A stretch of DNA of 64,000 bases from Auanema rhodensis (Eukaryota; Nematoda; Chromadorea; Rhabditida; Rhabditidae): positions 744,001 to 808,000 of the forward strand of contig OZ059897.1 in NCBI GenBank assembly GCA_964057225.1, read 5' to 3'. Shown here piece after piece: positions 14,731 through 25,200 of the stretch (its first letter is position 1; each line of letters opens with the position of its first letter). The position numbers were made by a program, and so were the translations under genes. The notes under the pieces are model-generated. The model saw nothing but the letters and a program-made list of their open reading frames with translations. It was not told the origin of the DNA and did no database searches.

Positions 14731-16485
14731 TTCAAAATAATTTAGCGAAAAGTAGATGTTTTTAGATTCCTTTTTTTGAGGCAAAAACGATGGACAATGT
14801 TATTCAACGAAAAAATTAATTCTTCAGGGTGAAAATCGAGGATATAGGTGTGAACTTATATCAGTTGATATCTCGGTGCATTTTTAAGCTAGCGGAAATT
14901 TGATAACACAGATCGACGCAGCTTAAAAATCCGCATCGAATGCACTATACTACATTAAGAAAAGCTTAATACAAAAATTAGTTATGATCGTTTGAAAAAT
15001 GATGCATTAGTGTATGTTGAGTTTCCATGTACACTCAAAATTGCTTCCAAAAACATTTTGACAAAAATTTTTTCGAAAAATTTCAAGATAATTTAGCGAA
15101 AAGTAGATGTTTTTAGATTTCTTTTTTCGAGACAAAAACGATGGACAATGTTATTCAACGAAAAAATTAATTCTTCAGGGTGAAAATCGAGGATATAAGT
15201 GTGAACTTATATCAGTTGATATCTCGGTGCATTTTTAAGCTAACTCAAATCTGATAACACAGATCGACGCAGCTTAAAAATCCGTTTCGAATGCACTATA
15301 CTACATTGAGAAACGCTCAATACAAAAATTATTTATGATTGTTTGAAAAATGATGCATTAGTGTATGTTGAGTTTCCATGTACACTCAACATTGCTTCCA
15401 AAAACATTTTGACAAAAATTTTCCCGAAAAATTTCAAAATAATTTAGCAAAAAGTAGATGTTTTTAGATTTCTTTTTTCGAGGCAAAAACGATGGACAAT
15501 GTTATTCAACGAAAAAATTGATTCTTCAGGGTGAAAATCGAGGATATAAGTGTGAACTTATATCAGTTGATATCTCGGTGCATTTTTAAGCTAACTCAAA
15601 TCTGATAACACAGATCGACGCAGCTTAAAAATCCGTTTCGAATGCATTATACTACATTGAGAAACGCTCAATACAAAAATTATTTATGATTGTTTGAAAA
15701 AAGATGCATTAGTGTATGTTGAGTTTCCATGTACACTCAAAATTGCTTCCAAAAACATTTTGACAAAAATTTTCCCGAAAAATTTCAAGATAATTTTACA
15801 AAAACTAGATGTTTTTAGATTCCTTTTTTCAAGACAAAGACGATGGACATTGTTATTCAACAAAAAAATTAATTCTTCAGGGTGAAAATCGAGGATATAA
15901 GTGTGAACTTATATCAGTTGATATCTCGGTGCATTTTTAAGCTAACTCAAATTTGATAACACAGATCGACGCAGCTTAAAAATGCGCATCGAATGCACTA
16001 TACTACATTGAGAAACGCTTAATACAAAAATTAGTTATGATTGTTTGAAAAATGATGCAATAGTGTATGTTGAGTTTCCATGTACACTCAACATTGATTC
16101 CAAAAACATTTTGACAAAAATTTTTTCGAAAAATTTCAAAATAATTTCACAAAAAGTAGATGTTTTTAGATTCCTTTTTTCAAGGCAAAGACGATGGACA
16201 ATGTTATTCAACGAAAAAATTGATTCTTCAGGGTGAAAATCGAGGATATAAGTGTGAACTTATATCAGTTGATATCTCGGTGCATTTTTAAGCTAACTCA
16301 AATCTGATAACACAGATCGACGCAGCTTAAAAATCCGCATCGAATGCACTAAACTACATTGAAAAACGCTCAATACAAAAATTATTTATGATTGTTTGAA
16401 AAAAGATGCATTAGTGTATGTTGAGTTTCCATGTACACTCAACATTGCTTCCAAAAACATTTTGACAAAAATTTTCCCGAAAAAT
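14731..16485 (+). repeat. Five-monomer hybrid unit, copy 2 (1,755 bp)
   Basis: The second copy of the A/B hybrid unit abuts the third head to tail. It opens with a type A island (gcgaaaagtagatg, agcggaaatttgataac near 14,891, ttagttatgatcg), returns to type B near 15,240 and carries acattgattcc near 16,091. One visible difference from its sister copies is cgagacaaaaacg near 15,128 where they read cgaggcaaaaacg. Confidence 0.8.
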
Positions 16486-18240
16486 TTCAAAATAATTTAG
16501 CGAAAAGTAGATGTTTTTAGATTCCTTTTTTTGAGGCAAAAACGATGGACAATGTTATTCAACGAAAAAATTAATTCTTCAGGGTGAAAATCGAGGATAT
16601 AGGTGTGAACTTATATCAGTTGATATCTCGGTGCATTTTTAAGCTAGCGGAAATTTGATAACACAGATCGACGCAGCTTAAAAATCCGCATCGAATGCAC
16701 TATACTACATTAAGAAAAGCTTAATACAAAAATTAGTTATGATCGTTTGAAAAATGATGCATTAGTGTATGTTGAGTTTCCATGTACACTCAAAATTGCT
16801 TCCAAAAACATTTTGACAAAAATTTTTTCGAAAAATTTCAAGATAATTTAGCGAAAAGTAGATGTTTTTAGATTTCTTTTTTCGAGGCAAAAACGATGGA
16901 CAATGTTATTCAACGAAAAAATTAATTCTTCAGGGTGAAAATCGAGGATATAAGTGTGAACTTATATCAGTTGATATCTCGGTGCATTTTTAAGCTAACT
17001 CAAATCTGATAACACAGATCGACGCAGCTTAAAAATCCGTTTCGAATGCACTATACTACATTGAGAAACGCTCAATACAAAAATTATTTATGATTGTTTG
17101 AAAAATGATGCATTAGTGTATGTTGAGTTTCCATGTACACTCAACATTGCTTCCAAAAACATTTTGACAAAAATTTTCCCGAAAAATTTCAAAATAATTT
17201 AGCAAAAAGTAGATGTTTTTAGATTTCTTTTTTCGAGGCAAAAACGATGGACAATGTTATTCAACGAAAAAATTGATTCTTCAGGGTGAAAATCGAGGAT
17301 ATAAGTGTGAACTTATATCAGTTGATATCTCGGTGCATTTTTAAGCTAACTCAAATCTGATAACACAGATCGACGCAGCTTAAAAATCCGTTTCGAATGC
17401 ATTATACTACATTGAGAAACGCTCAATACAAAAATTATTTATGATTGTTTGAAAAAAGATGCATTAGTGTATGTTGAGTTTCCATGTACACTCAAAATTG
17501 CTTCCAAAAACATTTTGACAAAAATTTTCCCGAAAAATTTCAAGATAATTTTACAAAAACTAGATGTTTTTAGATTCCTTTTTTCAAGACAAAGACGATG
17601 GACATTGTTATTCAACAAAAAAATTAATTCTTCAGGGTGAAAATCGAGGATATAAGTGTGAACTTATATCAGTTGATATCTCGGTGCATTTTTAAGCTAA
17701 CTCAAATTTGATAACACAGATCGACGCAGCTTAAAAATGCGCATCGAATGCACTATACTACATTGAGAAACGCTTAATACAAAAATTAGTTATGATTGTT
17801 TGAAAAATGATGCAATAGTGTATGTTGAGTTTCCATGTACACTCAACATTGATTCCAAAAACATTTTGACAAAAATTTTTTCGAAAAATTTCAAAATAAT
17901 TTCACAAAAAGTAGATGTTTTTAGATTCCTTTTTTCAAGGCAAAGACGATGGACAATGTTATTCAACGAAAAAATTGATTCTTCAGGGTGAAAATCGAGG
18001 ATATAAGTGTGAACTTATATCAGTTGATATCTCGGTGCATTTTTAAGCTAACTCAAATCTGATAACACAGATCGACGCAGCTTAAAAATCCGCATCGAAT
18101 GCACTAAACTACATTGAAAAACGCTCAATACAAAAATTATTTATGATTGTTTGAAAAAAGATGCATTAGTGTATGTTGAGTTTCCATGTACACTCAACAT
18201 TGCTTCCAAAAACATTTTGACAAAAATTTTCCCGAAAAAT
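16486..18240 (+). repeat. Five-monomer hybrid unit, copy 3 (1,755 bp)
   Basis: The third copy follows copy 2 directly. Its type A island covers about 16,486-16,990, with the agcggaaatttgataac marker near 16,646. The acattgattcc variant appears near 17,846. Downstream it continues into the same monomer order that follows copy 1, so 11,221-14,395 and 16,486-19,660 form one long paired segment. Copy 2 therefore looks like an extra tandem insertion of the unit, although the direction of events is inference. Confidence 0.8.
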
Positions 18241-20958
18241 TTCAAGATAATTTTACAAAAACTAGATGTTTTTAGATTCCTTTTTTCAAGGCAAAGACGA
18301 TGGATAATGTTATTTAACGAAAAAATTAATTCTTCAGGGTGAAAATCGAGGATATAAGTGTGAACTTATATCAGTTGATATCTCGGTGCATTTTTAAGCT
18401 AACTCAAATCTGATAACACAGATCGACGCAGCCTAAAAATCCGTTTCGAATGCACTATACTACATTGAGAAACGCTCAATACAAAAATTTTTTATGATTG
18501 TTTGAAAAATGATGCATTAGTGTATGTTGAGTTTCCATGTACACTCAACATTGCTTCCAAAAACATTTTGACAAAAATTTTCCCGAAAAATTTCAAGATA
18601 ATTTTACAAAAACTAGATGTTTTTAGATTCCTTTTTTTAAGGCGAAAACGATGGACAATGTTATTCAACGAAAAAATTAATTCTTCAGGGTGAAAATCGA
18701 GGATATAAGTGTGAACTTATATCAGTTGATATCTCGGTGAATTTTTAAGCTAACTCAAATCTGATAACACAGATCGACGCAGCTTAAAAATCCGTTTCGA
18801 ATGCACTATACTACATTGAGAAACGCTCAATACAAAAATTATTTATGATTGTTTGAAAAAAGATGCATTAGTGTATGTTGAGTTTCCATGTACACTCAAC
18901 ATTGCTTCCAAAAACATTTTGACAAAAATTTTCCCGAAAAATTTCAAGATAATTTTACAGAAACTAGATGTTTTTAGATTCCTTTTTTCAAGGCAAAGAC
19001 GATGGACAATGTTATTCAACAAAAAAATTAATTCTTCAGGGTGAAAATCGAGGATATAAGTGTGAACTTATATCAGTTGATATCTCGGTGAATTTTAAAG
19101 CTAACTCAAATCTGATAACACAGATCAACGCAGCTTAAAAATCCGTTTCGAATGCACTATACTACATTGAGAAACGCTCAATACAAAAATTATTTATGAT
19201 TGTTTGAAAAAAGATGCATTAGTGTATGTTGAGTTTCCATGTACACTCAACATTGCTTCCAAAAACATTTTGACAAAAATTTTCCCGAAAAATTTCAAGA
19301 TAATTTCACAGAAACTAGATGTTTTTAGATTCCTTTTTTCAAGGCAAAAACGATGGACAATGTTATTCAACGAAAAAATTAATTCTTCAGGGTGAAAATC
19401 GAGGATATAAGTGTGAACTTATATCAGTTGATATCTCGGTGCATTTTTAAGCTAACTCAAATCTGATAACACAGATCGACGCAGCTTAAAAATCCGCATC
19501 GAATGCACTAAACTACATTGAAAAACGCTCAATACAAAAATTATTTATGATTGTTTGAAAAAAGATGCATTAGTGTATGTTGAGTTTCCATGTACACTCA
19601 ACATTGCTTCCAAAAACATTTTGACAAAAATTTTCCCGAAAAATTTCAAGATAATTTTACAGAAACTAGATGTTTTTAGATTCCTTTTTTCAAGGCAAAG
19701 ACGATGGATAATGTTATTCAACGAAAAAATTAATTCTTCAGGGTGAAAATCGAGGATATAAGTGTGAACTTATATCAGTTGATATCTCGGTGCATTTTTA
19801 AGCTAACTCAAATCTGATAACACAGATCGACGCAGCCTAAAAATCCGTTTCGAATGCACTATACTACATTGAGAAACGCTCAATACAAAAATTTTTTATG
19901 ATTGTTTGAAAAATGATGCATTAGTGTATGTTGAGTTTCCATGTACACTCAACATTGCTTCCAAAAACATTTTGACAAAAATTTTCCCGAAAAATTTCAA
20001 GATAATTTTACAAAAACTAGATGTTTTTAGATTCCTTTTTTTAAGGCGAAAACGATGGACAATGTTATTCAACGAAAAAATTAATTCTTCAGGGTGAAAA
20101 TCGAGGATATAAGTGTGAACTTATATCAGTTGATATCTCGGTGAATTTTTAAGCTAACTCAAATCTGATAACACAGATCGACGCAGCTTAAAAATCCGTT
20201 TCGAATGCACTATACTACATTGAGAAACGCTCAATACAAAAATTATTTATGATTGTTTGAAAAAAGATGCATTAGTGTATGTTGAGTTTCCATGTACACT
20301 CAACATTGCTTCCAAAAACATTTTGACAAAAATTTTCCCGAAAAATTTCAAGATAATTTCACAGAAACTAGATGTTTTTAGATTCCTTTTTTCAAGGCAA
20401 AGACGATGGACAATGTTATTCAACAAAAAAATTAATTCTTCAGGGTGAAAATCGAGGATATAAGTGTGAACTTATATCAGTTGATATCTCGGTGAATTTT
20501 AAAGCTAGCTCAAATCTGATAACACAGATCAACGCAGCTTAAAAATCCGTTTCGAATGCACTATACTACATTGAGAAACGCTCAATACAAAAATTATTTA
20601 TGATTGTTTGAAAAAAGATGCATTAGTGTATGTTGAGTTTCCATGTACACTCAACATTGCTTCCAAAAACATTTTGACAAAAATTTTCCCGAAAAATTTC
20701 AAGATAATTTCACAGAAACTAGATGTTTTTAGATTCCTTTTTTCAAGGCAAAAACGATGGACAATGTTATTCAACGAAAAAATTAATTCTTCAGGGTGAA
20801 AATCGAGGATATAAGTGTGAACTTATATCAGTTGATATCTCGGTGCATTTTTAAGCTAACTCAAATCTGATAACACAGATCGACGCAGCTTAAAAATCCG
20901 CATCGAATGCACTAAACTACATTGAAAAACGCTCAATACAAAAATTATTTATGATTGT
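18151..20958 (+). repeat. Four-monomer higher-order repeat, two copies (1,404 bp each)
   Basis: The monomers at about 18,151, 18,502, 18,853 and 19,204 recur in the same order at 19,555, 19,906, 20,257 and 20,608, an offset of 1,404 bp (4 x 351). Markers travelling together are gatggataatg in the first, tttttttaaggcgaaaacg in the second, gtgaattttaaagc after the third and caaggcaaaaacg in the fourth. A partial further copy starts near 20,959 but lacks the second member. Confidence 0.75.
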
Positions 20959-23900
20959 TTGAAAAAAGATGCATTAGTGTATGTTGAGTTTCCATGTACA
21001 CTCAACATTGCTTCCAAAAACATTTTGACAAAAATTTTCCCGAAAAATTTCAAGATAATTTTACAGAAACTAGATGTTTTTAGATTCCTTTTTTCAAGGC
21101 AAAGACGATGGACAATGTTATTCAACTAAAAAATTAATTCTTCAGGGTGAAAATCGAGGATATAAGTGTGAACTTATATCAGTTGATATCTCGGTGAATT
21201 TTAAAGCTAACTCAAATCTGATAACACAGATCGACGCAGCTCAAAAATCCGTTTCGAATGCACTATACTACATTGAGAAACGCTCAATACAAAAATTATT
21301 TATGATTGTTTGAAAAAAGATGCATTAGTGTATGTTGAGTTTCCATGTACACTCAACATTGCTTCCAAAAACATTTTGACAAAAATTTTCCCGAAAAATT
21401 TCAAGATAATTTCACAGAAACTAGATGTTTTTAGATTCCTTTTTTCAAGGCAAAGACGATGGACAATGTTATTCAACAAAAAAATTAATTCTTCAGGGTG
21501 AAAATCGAGGATATAAGTGTGAACTTATATCAGTTGATATCTCGGTGAATTTTAAAGCTAACTCAAATCTGATAACACAGATCGACGCAGCTTAAAAATC
21601 CGTTTCGAATGCACTATACTACATTGAGAAACGCTCAATACAAAAATTATTTATGATTGTTTGAAAAAAGATGCATTAGTGTATGTTGAGTTTCCATGTA
21701 CACTCAACATTGCTTCCAAAAACATTTTGACAAAAATTTTCCCGAAAAATTTCAAGATAATTTTACAAAAACTAGATGTTTTTAGATTCCTGTTTTCAAG
21801 GCAAAGACGATGGACAATGTTATTCAACGAAAAAATTAATTCTTCAGGGTGAAAATCGAGGATATAAGTGTGAACTTATATCAGTTGATATCTCGGTGCA
21901 TTTTTAAGCTAACTCAAATCTGATAACACAGATCGACGCAGCTTAAAAATCCGTTTCGAATGCACTATACTACATTGAGAAACGCTCAATACAAAAATTA
22001 TTTATGATTGTTTGAAAAAAGATGCATTAGTGTATGTTGAGTTTCCATGTACACTCAACATTGCTTCCAAAAACATTTTGACAAAAATTTTCCCGAAAAA
22101 TTTCAAGATAATTTTACAAAAACTAGATGTTTTTAGATTCCTGTTTTCAAGGCAAAGACGATGGACAATGTTATTCAACGAAAAAATTGATTCTTCAGGG
22201 TGAAAATCGAGGATATTAGTGTGAACTTATATCAGTTGATATCTCGGTGCATTTTTAAGCTAACTCAAATCTGATAACACAGATCGACGCAGCTTAAAAA
22301 TCCGTTTCGAATGCACTATACTACATTGAGAAACGCTCAATACAAAAATTATTTATGATTGTTTGAAAAAAGATGCATTAGTGTATGTTGAGTTTCCATG
22401 TACACTCAACATTGCTTCCAAAAACATTTTGACAAAAATTTTCCCGAAAAATTTCAAGATAATTTTACAAAAACTAGATGTTTTTAGATTCCTGTTTTCA
22501 AGGCAAAGACGATGGACAATGTTATTCAACGAAAAAATTAATTCTTCAGGGTGAAAATCGAGGATATAAGTGTGAACTTATATCAGTTGATATCTCGGTG
22601 CATTTTTAAGCTAACTCAAATCTGATAACACAGATCGACGCAGCTTAAAAATCCGTTTCGAATGCACTATACTACATTGAGAAACGCTCAATACAAAAAT
22701 TATTTATGATTGTTTGAAAAAAGATGCATTAGTGTATGTTGAGTTTCCATGTACACTCAACATTGCTTCCAAAAACATTTTGACAAAAATTTTCCCGAAA
22801 AATTTCAAGATAATTTTACAAAAACTAGATGTTTTTAGATTCCTGTTTTCAAGGCAAAGACGATGGACAATGTTATTCAACGAAAAAATTAATTCTTCAG
22901 GGTGAAAATCGAGGATATAAGTGTGAACTTATATCAGTTGATATCTCGGTGCATTTTTAAGCTAACTCAAATCTGATAACACAGATCGACGCAGCTTAAA
23001 AATCCGTTTCGAATGCACTATACTACATTGAGAAACGCTCAATACAAAAATTATTTATGATTGTTTGAAAAAAGATGCATTAGTATATGTTGAGTTTCCA
23101 TGTACACTCAACATTGCTTCCAAAAACATTTTGACAAAAATTTTCCCGAAAAATTTCAAGATAATTTCACAGAAACTAGATGTTTTTAGATTCCTTTTTT
23201 TAAGGCGAAAACGATGGACAATGTTATTCAACGAAAAAATTGATTCTTCAGGGTGAAAATCGAGGATATTAGTGTGAACTTATATCAGTTGATATCTCGG
23301 TGCATTTTTAAGCTAACTCAAATCTGATAACACAGATCGACGCAGCTTAAAAATCCGTTTCGAATGCACTATACTACATTGAGAAACGCTCAATACAAAA
23401 ATTATTTATGATTGTTTGAAAAAAGATGCATTAGTGTATGTTGAGTTTCCATGTACACTCAACATTGCTTCCAAAAACATTTTGACAAAAATTTTCCCGA
23501 AAAATTTCAAGATAATTTTACAAAAACTAGATGTTTTTAGATTCCTGTTTTCAAGGCAAAGACGATGGACAATGTTATTCAACGAAAAAATTAATTCTTC
23601 AGGGTGAAAATCGAGGATATAAGTGTGAACTTATATCAGTTGATATCTCGGTGAATTTTTAAGCTAACTCAAATCTGATAACACAGATCGACGCAGCTTA
23701 AAAATCCGTTTCGAATGCACTATACTACATTGAGAAACGCTCAATACAAAAATTATTTATGATTGTTTGAAAAAAGATGCATTAGTGTATGTTGAGTTTC
23801 CATGTACACTCAACATTGCTTCCAAAAACATTTTGACAAAAATTTTCCCGAAAAATTTCAAGATAGTTTTACAAAAACTAGATGTTTTTAGATTCCTTTT

Positions 23901-24730
23901 TTCAAGGCAAAGACGATGGACAATGTTATTCAACGAAAAAATTGATTCTTCAGGGTGAAAATCGAGGATATAAGTGTGAACTTATATCAGTTGATATCTC
24001 GGTGCATTTTTAAGCTAACTCAAATCTGATAACACAGATCGACGCAGCTTAAAAATCCGCATCGAATGCACTAAACTACATTGAAAAACGCTCAATACAA
24101 AAATTATTTATGATTGTTTGAAAAAAGATGCATTAGTGTATGTTGAGTTTCCATGTACACTCAACATTGCTTCCAAAAACATTTTGACAAAAATTTTCCC
24201 GAAAAATTTCAAGATAATTTCACAGAAACTAGATGTTTTTAGATTCCTTTTTTCAAGGCAAAGACGATGGACAATGTTATTCAACGAAAAAATTAATTCT
24301 TCAGGGTGAAAATCGAGGATATAAGTGTGAACTTATATCAGTTGATATCTCGGTGCATTTTTAAGCTAACTCAAATCTGATAACACAGATCGACGCAGCT
24401 TAAAAATCCGTTTCGAATGCACTATACTACATTGAGAAACGCTCAATACAAAAATTATTTATGATTGTTTGAAAAATGATGCATTAGTGTATGTTGAGTT
24501 TCCATGTACACTCAACATTGCTTCCAAAAACATTTTGACAAAAATTTTCCCGAAAAATTTCAAGATAATTTCACAGAAACTAGATGTTTTTAGATTCCTT
24601 TTTTCAAGGCAAAGACGATGGACAATGTTATTCAACGAAAAAATTAATTCTTCAGGGTGAAAATCGAGGATATAAGTGTGAACTTATATCAGTTGATATC
24701 TCGGTGCATTTTTAAGCTAACTCAAATCTG

Positions 24731-24744
24731 TCAATCTACTCAAA
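24731..24744. other. Orientation-switch junction with short filler
   Basis: Forward monomers end at 24,730 (ctcaaatctg, where ataacacag would normally follow). Inverted monomers start at about 24,745 with ttgtcaaaatg. The 14 bases between them (tcaatctactcaaa) fit neither orientation in register. The filler repeats pieces of its flanks: ctcaaat and tgtcaa both occur twice across the join, which suggests a templated insertion during break repair. The monomers on the two sides are different variants, so this is not a simple mirror image of one molecule. An assembly or amplification chimera cannot be excluded from sequence alone. Confidence 0.85.
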
Positions 24745-24769
24745 TTGTCAAAATGTTTTTGGAAGCAAT

Positions 24770-24793
24770 GTTGAGTGTACATGGAAACTCAAC
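24770..24793. repeat. Monomer dyad 1: GTTGAGT / ACTCAAC hairpin (representative)
   Basis: Seven-base arms at 24,770-24,776 and 24,787-24,793 flank a 10-nt loop. The dyad is present in essentially every inverted monomer and every type B monomer. Many type A copies lose part of the stem. Confidence 0.85.
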
Positions 24794-24838
24794 ATACACT
24801 AATGCATCATTTTTCAAACAATCATAAATAATTTTTGT

Positions 24839-24855
24839 ATTGAGCGTTTCTCAAT
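24839..24855. repeat. Monomer dyad 2: ATTGAG / CTCAAT hairpin (representative)
   Basis: Six-base arms flank the 5-nt loop CGTTT. Some monomers change the right arm (tttatcaat, tttttcaat, tttcttaat), so this dyad is less strictly kept than dyads 1 and 4. Confidence 0.75.
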
Positions 24856-24895
24856 GTTATATAGTGCATTCGATGCGGATTTTTAAGCTGCGTCG

Positions 24896-24911
24896 ATCTG
24901 TGTTATCAGAT
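24896..24911. repeat. Monomer dyad 3: ATCTG / CAGAT hairpin (representative)
   Basis: Five-base arms flank TGTTAT. A common variant (tgttattagat) breaks one pair. It lies in the variable linker, next to the subfamily-diagnostic gctagc or gctaac site. Confidence 0.6.
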
Positions 24912-24946
24912 TTGAGTTAGATTAAAAATGCACCGAGATATCAACT

Positions 24947-24968
24947 GATATAAGTTCACACTTATATC
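24947..24968. repeat. Monomer dyad 4: GATATAAG / CTTATATC hairpin (representative)
   Basis: Perfect eight-base arms at 24,947-24,954 and 24,961-24,968 flank a 6-nt loop. This is the strongest dyad in the monomer and is kept in most copies of both orientations. Variants such as gatatatgttc, gatatacgttc, gaaataagttc and, in type A, gatataggtg weaken one pair or more in part of the array. Confidence 0.8.
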
Positions 24969-25076
24969 CTCGATTTTCACCCTAAAGAATTAATTTTTTC
25001 GTTGAATAAAATTGTCCATCGTCTTTGCCTTGAGAAAAGGAATCTAAGAACATCTAGTTTTTGTAAAAATATCTTG

Positions 25077-25096
25077 AAAATTTTCGGGAAAATTTT
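25077..25096. repeat. Palindrome in the variable segment (variant monomers only)
   Basis: Nine-base arms AAAATTTTC and GAAAATTTT flank a central GG. Only monomers with tcttgaaaattttcggg have the full palindrome. Most copies read gaaatttttcgggaaaa, where the pairing shrinks to TTTTC/GAAAA. Confidence 0.6.
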
Positions 25097-25200
25097 TGTC
25101 AAAATGTTTTTGGAAGCAATGTTGAGTGTACATGGAAACTCAACATACACTAATGCATCATTTTTCAAACAATCATAAATAATTTTTGTATTGAGCGTTT
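25091..25200 (-). repeat. Near-invariant monomer core (representative copy)
   Basis: This roughly 110-bp stretch runs from aatttttgtcaaaatg to attgagcgttt. It is almost unchanged in the inverted block, apart from a few copies (for example caacacacactaatgcatc near 32,867). The forward type B copies carry the same stretch in reverse complement with very few changes. It contains the GTTGAGT/ACTCAAC dyad. The adjoining segments, about 60-90 bp on each side, carry most of the variation between monomers. A protein-binding constraint is one explanation, and uneven homogenisation by gene conversion is another. Confidence 0.7.

Larger units (their letters stand above)
11221..24730 (+). repeat. Satellite array, forward orientation, subfamily B with hybrid A/B units
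   Basis: About 38 further 351-bp monomers in the same orientation and exact register as the preceding block. Most copies carry type B variants: gctaactcaaatctg, attatttatgattgtttg, ttttacaaaaactag or ttcacagaaactag, and a restored GTTGAGT/ACTCAAC dyad. Islands of type A sequence interrupt B at about 11,221-11,730, 14,731-15,240 and 16,486-16,990. Copies from about 21,660 to 23,700 often share a cctgttttc variant, which marks a local amplification. I find no unique sequence and no gene. The block ends abruptly inside a monomer, after ctcaaatctg at 24,730. Confidence 0.95.

Noticed and set aside
21074-21313. A 79-codon frame that starts with ATG
   Set aside because: It exists because one monomer lost stops that its neighbours keep (gcagctcaaaaatcc for gcagcttaaaaatcc). 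It crosses monomer parts of different conservation and has no counterpart elsewhere.
24600-24900. Replication origin or hairpin telomere at the orientation switch
   Set aside because: The two sides are not mirror images and there is no gene or telomeric repeat. A rearrangement junction in satellite DNA is the simpler explanation.
24995-25020. CENP-B box-like sequence (tttcgttgaa)
   Set aside because: The first eight bases resemble the start of the vertebrate CENP-B box, but the essential CGGG half is missing at the right spacing. The cggg in tttttcggg lies far away in the monomer. Chance similarity is likely.
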